This document shows positions 16,981 to 26,700 of a stretch of 64,000 nucleotides of DNA, in pieces (positions within the stretch are counted from its first letter, which is position 1; the number at the start of each line of letters is the position of its first letter). The stretch is taken from the NCBI RefSeq assembly GCF_000411135.1, contig NZ_KE150262.1:374770-438769 (forward strand). The letters run 5' to 3'. Made by a program: the position numbers and the translations under genes. The DNA comes from Actinotignum schaalii FB123-CNA-2 (lineage in GTDB: Bacteria; Actinomycetota; Actinomycetes; Actinomycetales; Actinomycetaceae). The notes under the pieces were generated by a model. It made no database searches and was not told the origin of the DNA. It saw only the letters and a program-made list of their open reading frames with translations.

Positions 16981-19077
16981 TCACTTCTGGGCATCCGGGC
17001 CGGCTGCGCCATCGGCGGCTTCGCCAGCAGTGTAAGCTGCGGCGCCGGTAGCGGTCTCGGCAGCGCTGGACGCGCGCAGCGATTCCTTGGGCACCAGGTT
17101 GGTGGTGGCCGGGTCCGGAGCGTCGGGCTGGGCGGCGTAGAAGTGCCACGTCTCGCCCACACGTTTCATAATCGGGCGGGTGTCCAGGCCCACCGTCGGA
17201 TGCGAGGACCGCGGGGCGAAACGATCGCCCTTCGGGAAGTCGCGCGGCGAGGGAACCGTGCCGGGCACCTGGTGGAGCCGGCCGGCGCCCGCTTCGATGG
17301 AGAGCACCGAGCCGAGCAGACCGCGAGTGTATTCGTGGTGCGGGTCGGTGAGCAGTTCCTTCGTGGATGCCTGCTCCACAACCTGACCGGCGTACATGAC
17401 GGTGATCGAGTGCGCCACTTCGGCAACGAGCGCCAAATCGTGGGACACGAAGACCATCGCGAAGCCGAGTTCCTTGCGCAGGCGGTTGAGAAGCTCCACC
17501 ACCTGGGCCTGAACCGTCACGTCAAGCGCGGTGGTCGGTTCGTCCGCGATCACCAGCTTCGGGTCACGGGTGAGCGCCATGGCGATAAGCACGCGCTGGC
17601 GCTGGCCACCGGAAAGTTCGTGCGGGTAGGACTCCAGGGTCCGCTTGGGATCCAGGTCCACCAGCTCGAGGAGCTCTTCGGCGGTGCGGGTGCCCCCGCG
17701 GCTGGTCAGCTGCTTCATCTGTGCCTTGATGAGCATGGAGGGGTTGAGGGAGGACAGTGCGTCCTGGTAGATCATCGCGATCTCATGCCCGCGCAGCTCG
17801 TTGTGCTGCTTGGGGGTGAGCTCGAGGAGGTTCTGCCCGTTGAACATAATCTCACCGCTAATATCGGCGGACTTATCGAGCAGGCCCATAATCGCCAGGG
17901 AGGTAATGGACTTACCGCACCCGGATTCACCCACGAGACCCATCGTCTCACCGGCGCGCACATTGAAGGACACATGGTCTACCACATTGACATCGCCGTG
18001 GCGCGGGAACTTGATGCACAGGTCGCGCACTTCGATAACCGGGGCCTCCTGCGAGGTGGGTTCGAAGCGGTCGGTACGCCGTTCTTCTGCTTGGCGCAGT
18101 TCCTCCAGACGCTGGACCAGCGCATCGTGCTGGGCGGCGTAAGCGGCCACCGGATCCACGAGGAGGCGGTCCTCTTCACGCTTGGCGTTCGCGTCCACGT
18201 TATCGGGAACAGCCGCGGCCTTGGGGGCCGCCACCATGGCGTCCGTGAGACCTTCGGAGAGGATGTTGAGGCAGAGCACCGTAATCATAATGGCCAGGCC
18301 CGGGAAGAGCGCCTGCCACCACCGGCCCAGGAGCACGCCGCCGCGAGCGTCGGCGAGGATATTACCCCAGGTGGGAGTGGGCTCGGCGATGCCGGCCTGG
18401 ATGAAGGACAGCGAGGCTTCGAAAACAATAGCGTCGGCCACGAGCACGGTGGTGAACACCATGACCGGGGCGATACAGTTGCGCGCCACGTGCTTGATGA
18501 GGATCCAGGGAGCCCGCGCGCCGGAAACGATGACCGCGCGCACGTAATCTTCACCGTATTCGCTCATAACATTCGCGCGCACCACGCGGGTGATCTGCGG
18601 AATGTAGAGGAAGCCGATCGCCATGATGATGACGGGCAGGGTATTGCCGAATACCGAGACGAACACCGCGGCCAGCGCGATGCCGGGGAAGGACATGATG
18701 ATGTCCATGCAGCGCATGATCACTTCGGAGATCCACTTGCGGGAGACCGCCGCCAGCGCACCGAAGATCGCACCGAAGAAGAGCGCGAAAGCGGTAGCGG
18801 CGAAGCCGATAACCAGCGAGTAGCGGGCACCGTAGATCATACGGGAGAGAATGTCACGGCCCTTTTCGTCAGTACCGAAGAGGAAATCACCATTCGGTGC
18901 CTGGCGGGCAACTTCAATTGCCTGCGGGTCGTGCGGAGAAATAAGGGGTGCGAAAACGGCCGCGAGGGCAATGAGCACCAGAACGACGACGCACAGCTGG
19001 GCGCCGCGGGTCATATTGCGGAAACGCTTGAACCGGACACCGGGGCGTTCCATCTTTTCCGTGAGTTTACGCCTCAT
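16981..19077 (-). CDS. satC: Fused permease-ATPase of the sialic acid importer (SatC)
   Basis: 698 residues with two domains. Residues 1-300 form an OppC/DppC permease: an N-terminal TM segment (about 27-47), [20 protein letters not shown], then five further TM segments and the EAA loop ([20 protein letters not shown]). Residues ~305-345 are a charged linker with a coiled-coil look ([17 protein letters not shown]). Residues ~350-640 form an OppD ATPase: [60 protein letters not shown]. The last ~50 residues are Ala/Thr-rich. A permease-ATPase fusion is the hallmark of SatC. The ATG follows the satB stop by two bases with GGGAGG upstream. Confidence 0.93.
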   Translation of the reverse strand: MRRKLTEKMERPGVRFKRFRNMTRGAQLCVVVLVLIALAAVFAPLISPHDPQAIEVARQAPNGDFLFGTDEKGRDILSRMIYGARYSLVIGFAATAFALFFGAIFGALAAVSRKWISEVIMRCMDIIMSFPGIALAAVFVSVFGNTLPVIIMAIGFLYIPQITRVVRANVMSEYGEDYVRAVIVSGARAPWILIKHVARNCIAPVMVFTTVLVADAIVFEASLSFIQAGIAEPTPTWGNILADARGGVLLGRWWQALFPGLAIMITVLCLNILSEGLTDAMVAAPKAAAVPDNVDANAKREEDRLLVDPVAAYAAQHDALVQRLEELRQAEERRTDRFEPTSQEAPVIEVRDLCIKFPRHGDVNVVDHVSFNVRAGETMGLVGESGCGKSITSLAIMGLLDKSADISGEIMFNGQNLLELTPKQHNELRGHEIAMIYQDALSSLNPSMLIKAQMKQLTSRGGTRTAEELLELVDLDPKRTLESYPHELSGGQRQRVLIAMALTRDPKLVIADEPTTALDVTVQAQVVELLNRLRKELGFAMVFVSHDLALVAEVAHSITVMYAGQVVEQASTKELLTDPHHEYTRGLLGSVLSIEAGAGRLHQVPGTVPSPRDFPKGDRFAPRSSHPTVGLDTRPIMKRVGETWHFYAAQPDAPDPATTNLVPKESLRASSAAETATGAAAYTAGEAADGAAGPDAQK

Positions 19078-19079
19078 GA

Positions 19080-20036
19080 TTAGACCTCCCGGATACGCGG
19101 GTTGATCAGCACGTAAAGCATGTCAACCACAATATTGACGACGATGAAGGCCAAGGCCACCACGAGGACCACGCCCTGCACCAGGAGGGGGTAGTTCTGC
19201 TGGACGCCTTCGAGGATAGCCATACCCATGCCGCGCATGTTGAAGATAACTTCAATAACCACAGCGCCACCCATGAGGTAGCCGATACGTAGACCGAGCA
19301 CGGTCACCGGGGAGATAAGGGCATTGCGCAGCACGTTGCGGGAAACCACCACGCGCTTGGGGATACCTGCACCGATAGCGGTACGCACGTAGTCCTTATC
19401 GAGTTCCTCCACCATCGAGGTACGAATAACACGGGTGAGGGAACCGGCCACCGGGACACCCAGGGCGATAGCGGGCAGCGCCATGCGCGCCAACCAACCG
19501 GCCGGGTCTTCACTGAAAGCCGGGAGCGCGCCGGATGCCGGAAGCAGAGGCATATTGACGGAGAACGCCAGGATCATAAGAACGGCCAGCCAGAAGGAAG
19601 GCGTTGCGATGAAAGCGATGGAGAAGACGCGGATGATCTTGTCGGGCCACTTGTCGCGGTAGAGCGCGGCAATGACACCGAAGACGAAAGCGAGAATAAC
19701 GGCGATAATAAGGCCGAGGAAGGTCAACTGCATGGTGATGGGGAAGGCCTCACCCACGCGCTCGGCCACCGAAGCTTGGTTGGCGCCGTACGTGCCCAGG
19801 TCGCCCTGCACGAAGTTGACGAGGAAGTTCCAGAACTGAGCGAGCCAGGGATCATTGAGTCCCATGGCCTGACGGTAGGCTTCCAAAGCTTCTTCAGATG
19901 CACCTTCACCGAGGGCCGAATAGGCCGGATCGATCTTAGAGAAGGACATCAGGAAGAAGACGAGGAAGGCAACGCCCAGAACCATGATCGGAAGCACCAA
20001 CAGGCGGCGCCCGATGAGTCTGAGAAGGTTGTTCAC
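19080..20036 (-). CDS. satB: Sialic acid ABC importer permease (SatB/OppB type)
   Basis: 318 residues with six TM segments; the N-terminal one begins RLLVLPIMVLGVAFLVFFLMS and the next after a ~75-residue external loop, as in OppB/DppB. The EAA motif that contacts the ATPases is DYVRTAIGAGIPKRVVVSRNVLRNAL. It forms the channel with the permease half of SatC. GTG at 20036 is chosen because GAGGAGATATTGCA lies directly upstream. A strong hairpin lies in the 165-bp gap after satA. Confidence 0.92.
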   Translation of the reverse strand: MNNLLRLIGRRLLVLPIMVLGVAFLVFFLMSFSKIDPAYSALGEGASEEALEAYRQAMGLNDPWLAQFWNFLVNFVQGDLGTYGANQASVAERVGEAFPITMQLTFLGLIIAVILAFVFGVIAALYRDKWPDKIIRVFSIAFIATPSFWLAVLMILAFSVNMPLLPASGALPAFSEDPAGWLARMALPAIALGVPVAGSLTRVIRTSMVEELDKDYVRTAIGAGIPKRVVVSRNVLRNALISPVTVLGLRIGYLMGGAVVIEVIFNMRGMGMAILEGVQQNYPLLVQGVVLVVALAFIVVNIVVDMLYVLINPRIREV

Positions 20037-20102
20037 TGCAATATCTCCTCGGGGCTGCGGCGCCCCGCGTTGACTATTTGAGGGAGTATTTGGGCAAAGC
20101 TC

Positions 20103-20136
20103 GGGCCGGGGGTGGGGTTTACACCACCCCCGGCCC
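20103..20136 (-). terminator. Intercistronic hairpin between satA and satB
   Basis: GGGCCGGGGGTGG (20103-20115) pairs with 20124-20136 around an 8-base loop. There is no T-run on the minus strand, so it more likely stabilises the satA 3' end or partly attenuates than ends the operon. Such hairpins commonly raise binding-protein dose over membrane subunits. Confidence 0.6.
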
Positions 20137-20201
20137 TCGCATTACCGTGTGTTCTTTGAACCAGCGCCGCGCGTGTCGTCAGCGCTGAGTCACGCGATTA
20201 T

Positions 20202-21803
20202 TTACTTTCCAGCCGCGGCGCCAGCGTTGATGAAATCAAGGCCGGTCGTCGAGATCGGGGAGAAGTTGGTGACCTTGTCCGGGTAGTACGCGGTCAGCAT
20301 CTGACGGTGGAAGAGCGGGTAGAGCGGAACTTCTTCGGATACCAGATCGAAGGCCTTGTTCCATTCCTGCTGCTGGGCGTCGCCTTCAAGGGTGACAGCC
20401 TTATCCATGTACTGGTGCAGTTCCTTGAACTTCTCGGAGCCACCCCACTGGGTGCGCTTCTTGGTCCAGGTGTTATCGCCGTACCACCAGCTGAGCAGGA
20501 GGTCGGGGTCCTGACCGAAGACCGAGGGATCGCCGGGGGCGAGAGCAACATCGAAGGTCGGGTTATCGACGTCCAGGTTATTGGCGTAGAGCGCCGAGGA
20601 AGCCTGGGATTCGATGGTCGCGTTGATACCAACGGCAGCCAGATCGTTCTTGATCTGCGGAGCCAGTGCGGTGATCCACGGGTGATCGGTGGTCAGCAGC
20701 TTGATGTCGAGGTTCTCAACACCGGCCTCCTTGAGCAGTTCCTTGGCCTTCTCAGGGTTGTACTTGTAGACCGTGGAAGCTTCGTGGAAGTTCGGATGGC
20801 TCTCCGGGAGGAAGGACTTGGCGGCCTTCGCATTACCCGAGAGCGCGTTGGAGATCAGCTTCTCAGTATCAACAGCGTAGAAGAATGCCTGGCGCACCTT
20901 GTTGTTATCAAGCGGAGCCTTCTTGGTGTTGAAGAGCAGGAAGGGCAGGTTGAAGCCCTGAACCGCGTCAATCACACCGCCGGCACCCTTGATAAGAGCT
21001 TCGGCATCGGCCGGGGCCGCTTCGATAACATCCACGGTGCCCTGCTGGAAGGCGGTGGTACGAGCGGTATCGTCCTTGAGGATCTCCCACTGCATCGCTT
21101 CCGCGGTGGCCGGGAACTGCCCGTTGTAGTTCTCATTCGGGGAGAACTTGATGTGGGCGCTGGTGATCTCATCGTACTTCCACGGACCGGTACCCATGGG
21201 CTTCGAGGTCAGCTCATCATCGCTCATCGAAGCCGGAACGATCTTGACGAGGGCCAGACGTTCCTTAACCAGCGAGAAGGGATGCTTCAGGTTGATGGTG
21301 ACAGTCTTGTCATCCTTCTTCTGCACGTTGTCAATGAAGCTGAGCATCGGCAGGTAAATATTGCCCTCAGCGGTGGACCGCTCGAAGGACTTGACCACGT
21401 CATCCGTGGTCACCGGGGTGCCGTCCGAGAACTTCGCGCCGTCACGCAGCGAAACTTCGTACTGGGTATCGGTCACCTTGGTGGGCGCATCTTCCTTGGC
21501 CAGAGCGCGGTAGGGCTTGTAGTCGTGGTAATCCAGTTCGTACAGACCCTCCACCACGTGCATATTCGCGCCGGTTGCCAGCGCGGACGAGGTAGACGAA
21601 GGATGGTAGTTATTGGATTCATAGGCGGCTGCCGCGCGAATGGTGCCACCCTTTGCCGGCTGTCCCGAGGGAACTGCGGCCTTCTCGGGTGCATCTCCAC
21701 CGCTCTTGCCGGTGTCAGATCCACCGCCACCGCAGCCGGACAGCGCCAGCACACCAGCGGCCAGCACGGCCGTGGCCTTGGCGCCCCACTTCATGCGTGT
21801 CAT
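20202..21803 (-). CDS. satA: Sialic acid ABC importer binding lipoprotein (SatA, SBP family 5)
   Basis: 533 residues. A lipoprotein signal ends in ALSGCGGGG, with Cys24 as the lipidated residue, so the protein is anchored outside the membrane. The mature part is an extracellular solute-binding protein family 5 (OppA/DppA-like) fold: LKHPFSLVKERL, GTGPWKYDEIT, VRQAFFYAVDTEKLI and DVALAPGDPSVFGQDPD. Family 5 proteins usually bind peptides; the operon with nanA, nanK and nanE and the SatC fusion indicate sialic acid. AAAGGAGAGG lies eight bases before the ATG. First gene of the operon, with a NanR-type site in its promoter. Confidence 0.9.
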   Translation of the reverse strand: MTRMKWGAKATAVLAAGVLALSGCGGGGSDTGKSGGDAPEKAAVPSGQPAKGGTIRAAAAYESNNYHPSSTSSALATGANMHVVEGLYELDYHDYKPYRALAKEDAPTKVTDTQYEVSLRDGAKFSDGTPVTTDDVVKSFERSTAEGNIYLPMLSFIDNVQKKDDKTVTINLKHPFSLVKERLALVKIVPASMSDDELTSKPMGTGPWKYDEITSAHIKFSPNENYNGQFPATAEAMQWEILKDDTARTTAFQQGTVDVIEAAPADAEALIKGAGGVIDAVQGFNLPFLLFNTKKAPLDNNKVRQAFFYAVDTEKLISNALSGNAKAAKSFLPESHPNFHEASTVYKYNPEKAKELLKEAGVENLDIKLLTTDHPWITALAPQIKNDLAAVGINATIESQASSALYANNLDVDNPTFDVALAPGDPSVFGQDPDLLLSWWYGDNTWTKKRTQWGGSEKFKELHQYMDKAVTLEGDAQQQEWNKAFDLVSEEVPLYPLFHRQMLTAYYPDKVTNFSPISTTGLDFINAGAAAGK

Positions 21804-21900
21804 TGAAGTGTCCTCTCCTTTGAGTTCTTCCGGAAATTCACTGCCGAATTTCCGCTATTTTTTCGCGTGCGACAACCATCTTTAGCGTCGCGTACCTATG

Positions 21901-21929
21901 ACTCTAGATTGTCTGACAACTTTGTGCAA
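21901..21929 (-). promoter_or_regulatory. satA promoter with NanR operator in the spacer
   Basis: On the minus strand TTGCAC (21929-21924) and TAGAGT (21906-21901) are separated by exactly 17 bp. The spacer contains the dyad TTGTC-T-GACAA at 21909-21919, which fits the FadR/FCD-subfamily GntR consensus TNGTNNNACNA. A repressor bound here would block RNA polymerase, so the expected control is repression relieved by sialic acid or a pathway intermediate. The -10 matches the consensus only moderately. Confidence 0.75.
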
Positions 21930-22172
21930 GCCCGGTATCTGGCTTGTGAGTAAACTGTGACCAATTTGTGATGAACCTGGAAAGCGGGACGTCCGGCGGC
22001 TGGGTGCACCCCGCGCGGCGGCGGCCGCGCGGGCGTCGTCGTACCACGCCGAAACCACCTCGAAACTGCCCCGAACGGAATGAAAGTGCGCGAAAACGAG
22101 CGTAACGTGACCCTTTTCAATATTTCTGCGCGCATCTTTTGAAAACATCCGTTTTCCGATACCTTAGGTGTC

Positions 22173-23168
22173 ATGATGCCCGACGACGCGCAGTCACATG
22201 CCACGCAGGGCGCTATGCGGGCCACCGGCGGCCACACCGGTTCCGGCTCGGATCGCGCCGATTTGGTCATGGACGCTTTGAAACAACGAATTATTGAAGA
22301 ACGCCTACAACCCGGCGCGAAGCTCCCCACCGAAGCGGAGCTGTGCCGGGAACTCGGGGTGTCACGTTCCTCGGTGCGCGAGGCCCTGTCCAAGCTGGCG
22401 GCGCTAGATATCGTTACCTCGCAGCGCGGGAAGGGCACCCAGGTGGCGAATATGTCCCTCTCCCCGCTGGTGGAATCTTTGCTGCTGCGCTCCTCCGCGC
22501 GGGCCGGCGCCGGTACGGGCGCGGTGGAAAGCGTGGCCCAGCTGCGCGAATATCTGGACCTGGGGATGGCGGAAGGCGTGGTGCGGGCACTGTCGGGCAC
22601 CCATCACGATAACCTGCACGACATCGTGGCGCGGATGACCGAAAAAGCACTGCGCGGGGAAAATTTCCAGCACGAAGATATTGAGTTCCACATTGCGATG
22701 ACGTCCGCGCTCGATAACGAGGTCGCGTTAGAGATGGTCACGGCACTGTGGGTGGTGCACTCTATTGCGCTGCGCGATTTAGACGACGACGTTGACGAAC
22801 TCCTCCTCGAAACCGCTCAGGCACATAAACGTATTATTCAGGCCGCCGAAGATGGTGATATTTTCGCGTATCGCGGGGCAGTCATTGACCACTACCGGCC
22901 CCTCAATATGATTATTGACCGCCATGAAGCAGTTCAGCAGCACGCGAATTCCGGGGGTTCCGGGGGTAGCGCGGAAAGCACGCTCGGGGATTGCGGGGAT
23001 CCGGAAGCGCCGCCGGCAGCGCTTACCGCTCAGGCCGCTGCCCAGCAGCGGGAGGCTGAGCGGGCCGAGCGGGCCGAGCGGGCTGCGGATATTGCCGCGC
23101 GGGCGCAGCGAGCCGCCTCCTTTGCCGATATTGCAGATCCAACGTCGCGGGTTTCCGGGGTGTTGTGA
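22173..23168 (+). CDS. nanR: GntR/FCD-family transcriptional regulator of sialic acid genes
   Basis: 331 residues. A winged helix-turn-helix of GntR type spans about 30-95 (VMDALKQRIIEERLQPGAKLPTEAEL, SRSSVREALSKLAALDIV, RGKGTQV). An FCD ligand-binding domain follows (about 110-255), with an acidic metal-binding pattern including DIEFHIAMTSA and the two His-containing segments QAHKRIIQA and VIDHYR. The last ~75 residues are an extra Ala/Glu/Arg-rich tail, likely disordered or coiled (REAERAERAERAADIAARA). The gene is divergent from satA, and sites matching the FadR-type consensus lie before the sat operon and both sialidase genes. The Shine-Dalgarno sequence is weak (TTAGGTGTC). Confidence 0.88.
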   Translation: MMPDDAQSHATQGAMRATGGHTGSGSDRADLVMDALKQRIIEERLQPGAKLPTEAELCRELGVSRSSVREALSKLAALDIVTSQRGKGTQVANMSLSPLVESLLLRSSARAGAGTGAVESVAQLREYLDLGMAEGVVRALSGTHHDNLHDIVARMTEKALRGENFQHEDIEFHIAMTSALDNEVALEMVTALWVVHSIALRDLDDDVDELLLETAQAHKRIIQAAEDGDIFAYRGAVIDHYRPLNMIIDRHEAVQQHANSGGSGGSAESTLGDCGDPEAPPAALTAQAAAQQREAERAERAERAADIAARAQRAASFADIADPTSRVSGVL

Positions 23169-23226
23169 GGCGGGATGCGCATCTTGTCCACGGCTCCCAA
23201 AGCTGGCTAGAACATACATAATCGTT

Positions 23227-23259
23227 CAGCCCGCCTCGACTTCGGTCGAGAGTGGGCTG
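23227..23259 (+). terminator. Hairpin after nanR
   Basis: CAGCCC and CTCGAC pair with GTCGAG and GGGCTG around a stable TTCG tetraloop; the stem has a small internal bulge. It lies 60 bp after the nanR stop. The following ATCTCTGTTTG is only weakly T-rich. Confidence 0.55.
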
Positions 23260-23621
23260 GATCTCTGTTTGCGGCCAGTAGCCCGAGTGCCCTCCGCCCG
23301 CACGCTTTTTATCCTTCAGTTCCAAACTAAAAATTATGGCGTGAGCCAGAATCATTGTTTCGGCATTCCCATCCCGATAGGCTTGTAGCGGAGCCCCGGT
23401 GGAGCGCTATCTGGCCATGTCAGATATTCTTACCGGGGCATTGGACTTCTTTGCGGAGCTACGTGCTGACTGCGCTGCGCCGTCGTACCGAAGCGCGGGG
23501 AAATAGACCCGCCACGGCCGCGACATCCACCAAAACAACGTTCCACAGCATGACCACAACGTCGTTCTGCATGCCCGAAACGCTGTTTTATGCGGCCGGA
23601 ACGCTGTTCCACTAGGCAGTG

Positions 23622-23632
23622 TTGTCTGACAA
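23622..23632. promoter_or_regulatory. NanR-type operator 1 upstream of the secreted sialidase
   Basis: TTGTCTGACAA, identical to the satA site, 96 bp before the sialidase start. The flanks are also shared: GTTGTCTGACAAT here and at 23670-23682. The two centres are 49 bp apart. Confidence 0.75.
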
Positions 23633-23670
23633 TACTTTCCAAGCGCGGAGTTGCTGTGCTATTTTCGTTG

Positions 23671-23681
23671 TTGTCTGACAA
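23671..23681. promoter_or_regulatory. NanR-type operator 2 upstream of the secreted sialidase
   Basis: Second identical TTGTCTGACAA, 47 bp before the start. A possible promoter lies between the two sites (TTTCCA at 23636, TATTTT at 23660, 18-bp spacer), so two repressor dimers would bracket it. A half-site-like GTCAGAC follows at 23686. The rest of the 23260-23620 gap shows no gene, only short direct repeats of AACGCTGTT. Confidence 0.72.
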
Positions 23682-23727
23682 TAGCGTCAGACGAGACGAT
23701 GATGTCTGCCAGAAAGGTAACAGCACA

Positions 23728-26700
23728 ATGTCAACTCCTCGCGCCCGGCGTGGGTGGAGTGCATTCGTGGCACTGTCAGCCACGGTTGCTCTCACGGTCA
23801 CGCCGTTGACAGCGTGGGCCAGCCCGGGGGAAACGCCCCCGCAGCCCGAACCTCAGGCAGCGGAAGTCCTCGAGACTGCGCAGCCGCCGGCCCTCACTGC
23901 TGACGAATTAGAATCAGGCACGTCAAGCGCTCTCGCCGCGGAGAGCACGCCAGAAAACAGCGAAACGGCAACCGAACCTACTAACAGAGCCGCCGAAAGC
24001 ACCGCAGCTTCGGAGGCGGAAAATACCGCGAACGCCGCGAACTACATGTCGCTCACCCTTGAACGAACCGATGACAACGGGAATGAGCTCCGCATCGGCC
24101 AAAAGATGACGTTCAAGATTTCCTACACAAATCTTTCGCAGCGCGCGATTACCGCGTTCCCCTTTAAGTCGAATCTCAAGGGCGTCCTGCCTCCCACGGC
24201 TCCAAATTGCCGCTGGGCGAACCTCAAAGCAGGTGACACCAAGGGCTGCACAACGGCCACTTACACCGTAACCGCGGAGGATGCCGCCAAGGGCACCTTC
24301 ACCCCCTTCGTGGAATTCCGCGCCACCAAGGATCGCAACGGCACCCAGGTCCTCCAGGAAGGTATCCGCCAGGAACTGGCGCCGGTGACCCTCATTAATG
24401 AGCAGGCTCCGAAGGATCCGGACCCGGCCACCATCCCCACCGAGCGTGGGGATATGGAGACCGTGCGCCTGGCACGCGCGGGCGATAAGGAAGACTACTG
24501 CTACCGTATTCCGGCTCTCACACAGGCGAATAACGGTTGGATCTTGGCCGCGTACGACGGCCGCCCCGGATCCTGCATGGACTCCCCCAACCCCAACCAC
24601 ATCACCCTGCGTATCTCCAAGGACAACGGAAAATCCTGGACTGAGCCGAAGGAAGTCCTCCAGGGCAAGGGCACCCTTTACAGCCGCGATAAGTACGGGT
24701 ATTCCGATCCGTCCTTCGTGGTGAACGAAGAAACCGGCCGTATTTTCCTCTTCTCCGTCTTCTCCTATGACAAGCGTTTCCAGGATTCGCGCCCCGGAAC
24801 GGATCCCAATGATCGCAATGTGCTGCACGCACAGGTGGTCTACTCGGATGACAATGGCGAGACCTGGTCCCAGCCGCGCATCATCACGGATGACATCACC
24901 TTCGATAAGAATATTCGCTCCCGCTTCGCCGCTTCCGGCGCTGGTATCCAGCTTAAGTACGGCGAGCACAAGGGCCGCCTGGTTCAGCAGTTCACGATGA
25001 CCATGCCGAATAACCGCGGTTACGCGGCGGTTTCCGTGTACTCGGATAACAACGGCGAGACCTGGACCCCGGGCCAGCCTGTTTACGGCGGCATGGACGA
25101 AAACAAGGTCGTGGAGCTGTCCGACGGCACTCTCATGCTCAACTCTCGTTCCTCGGATAATGTGTGGGCCCGCAAGATTGCGTATTCCACGGACGGCGGG
25201 GCGACTTACAGCCCCATGCAAATCGATTGGCAGCTGCCTGATCCGCATAACAACGCCTCGATTATCCGCGCCTTCCCGAACGCGCCGCAGGGCAGCGATA
25301 AGGCGAAGATTCTGCTTTACTCCTCGTCCTCCGCAGACGGGCGACACAACGGCCTCATCCGCGTTTCTTATGACGACGGCGAAAGCTGGTCGGTGGGCAA
25401 GCTCTTCAAGAAGGGCGCTATGGCCTACTCCACGATGTGGGCGATGAAAGATGGCCGCTACGGCATCTTCTTCGAGGGCGATAACAATGACATGCTCTAC
25501 GCCCACTTTGGCTTCGATTGGCTGAACTCGGTACCGCTCTCCACCACCCCCGAGCGCGTGGTGGTCAACCGCGGTGAAGCGAAGGTGAAGATCAACGTAT
25601 CTAATCTTGGTAGCACCGCCATCGAAAATCCGGTTATGGCGCCGCTGTGGCTGCCGCGCGGTTGGTCCGCTGAGCAGGTACAGATCGGAAAACTGGAGGC
25701 CGGCGAAACCCGTACGGTCTCTATTCCGGTCACCATCGGTAATGATGCTGTCGCGTACGACGACGATATCGGGCTTGACTTCGTTGTGAATGTGGAAGGC
25801 AAGGTCGGGGTGAACGCCAGCGCGATTGCCCGGCTGGAGGAACGCGAAGGGGAAACCCCCGCACCCCAGCAGTACATGACCGTGGACTTCGAGCGCACCG
25901 ATGACGGTGGAGAACCGCTGCGCATCGGCCAGGAACTGACCTTCCGTGTCTCCTACACGAATACCTCAGATCGCACGATCACGGCTTTCCCCTACCAGTC
26001 CAACCTCAACCGCTTCCTGACCACCGGCACCCCGAATTGCCGCTGGGGTAATCTGGCGGCCGGAGATACCAAGGGCTGCAATACCATCACCTACAAGGTG
26101 ACCGCCGAAGATGCCAAGCGTGGCACCTTCACCCCCTACGTGGTCTTCCGCGCCACGGAGGATCGCGATGGCACGCGGGTGCTTCAGGATAATATCCGCG
26201 CCGAGCTGCCCGCCATCAAGGTAATCAACGAGGAGATTGGTAAGCGGCCCGACCCGGCCACCATCCCCACCGAACGTGGGGATATGGAAACCGTGCGCCT
26301 CGCGCGTGCCGGGGATAAGGACAACTACTGCTACCGCATTCCGGCCCTCGCCCAAGCGAATAACGGCTGGATCCTCGCGGCTTATGACGGCCGCCCGGAT
26401 TCCTGCATGGACTCCCCCAACCCGAATCACATCACTCTCCGTATCTCCAAGGACAACGGAAAGTCGTGGACGGCACCGGAGGAAATCCTCCAGGGCAAGG
26501 GACATATCCGCGACGCCGATAAGTACGGCTTCTCGGATCCTTCCTTCGTGGTCAACGAAGAAACCGGGCGTATTTTCCTCTTCTCGGTGTTCTCCTACGA
26601 TGTGCGTTTCCAGGATTCCCAGCCGGGCACCGATCCGGATAACCGGCGGGCCCTGCACGCGCAGGTGGTTTACTCCGATGACAACGGCCAGACCTGGTCG

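Noticed and set aside
8892-22172. Whole sialic acid region as a recent genomic island
   Set aside because: GC content and codon style match the surroundings, and no integrase, tRNA junction or flanking repeats bound it.
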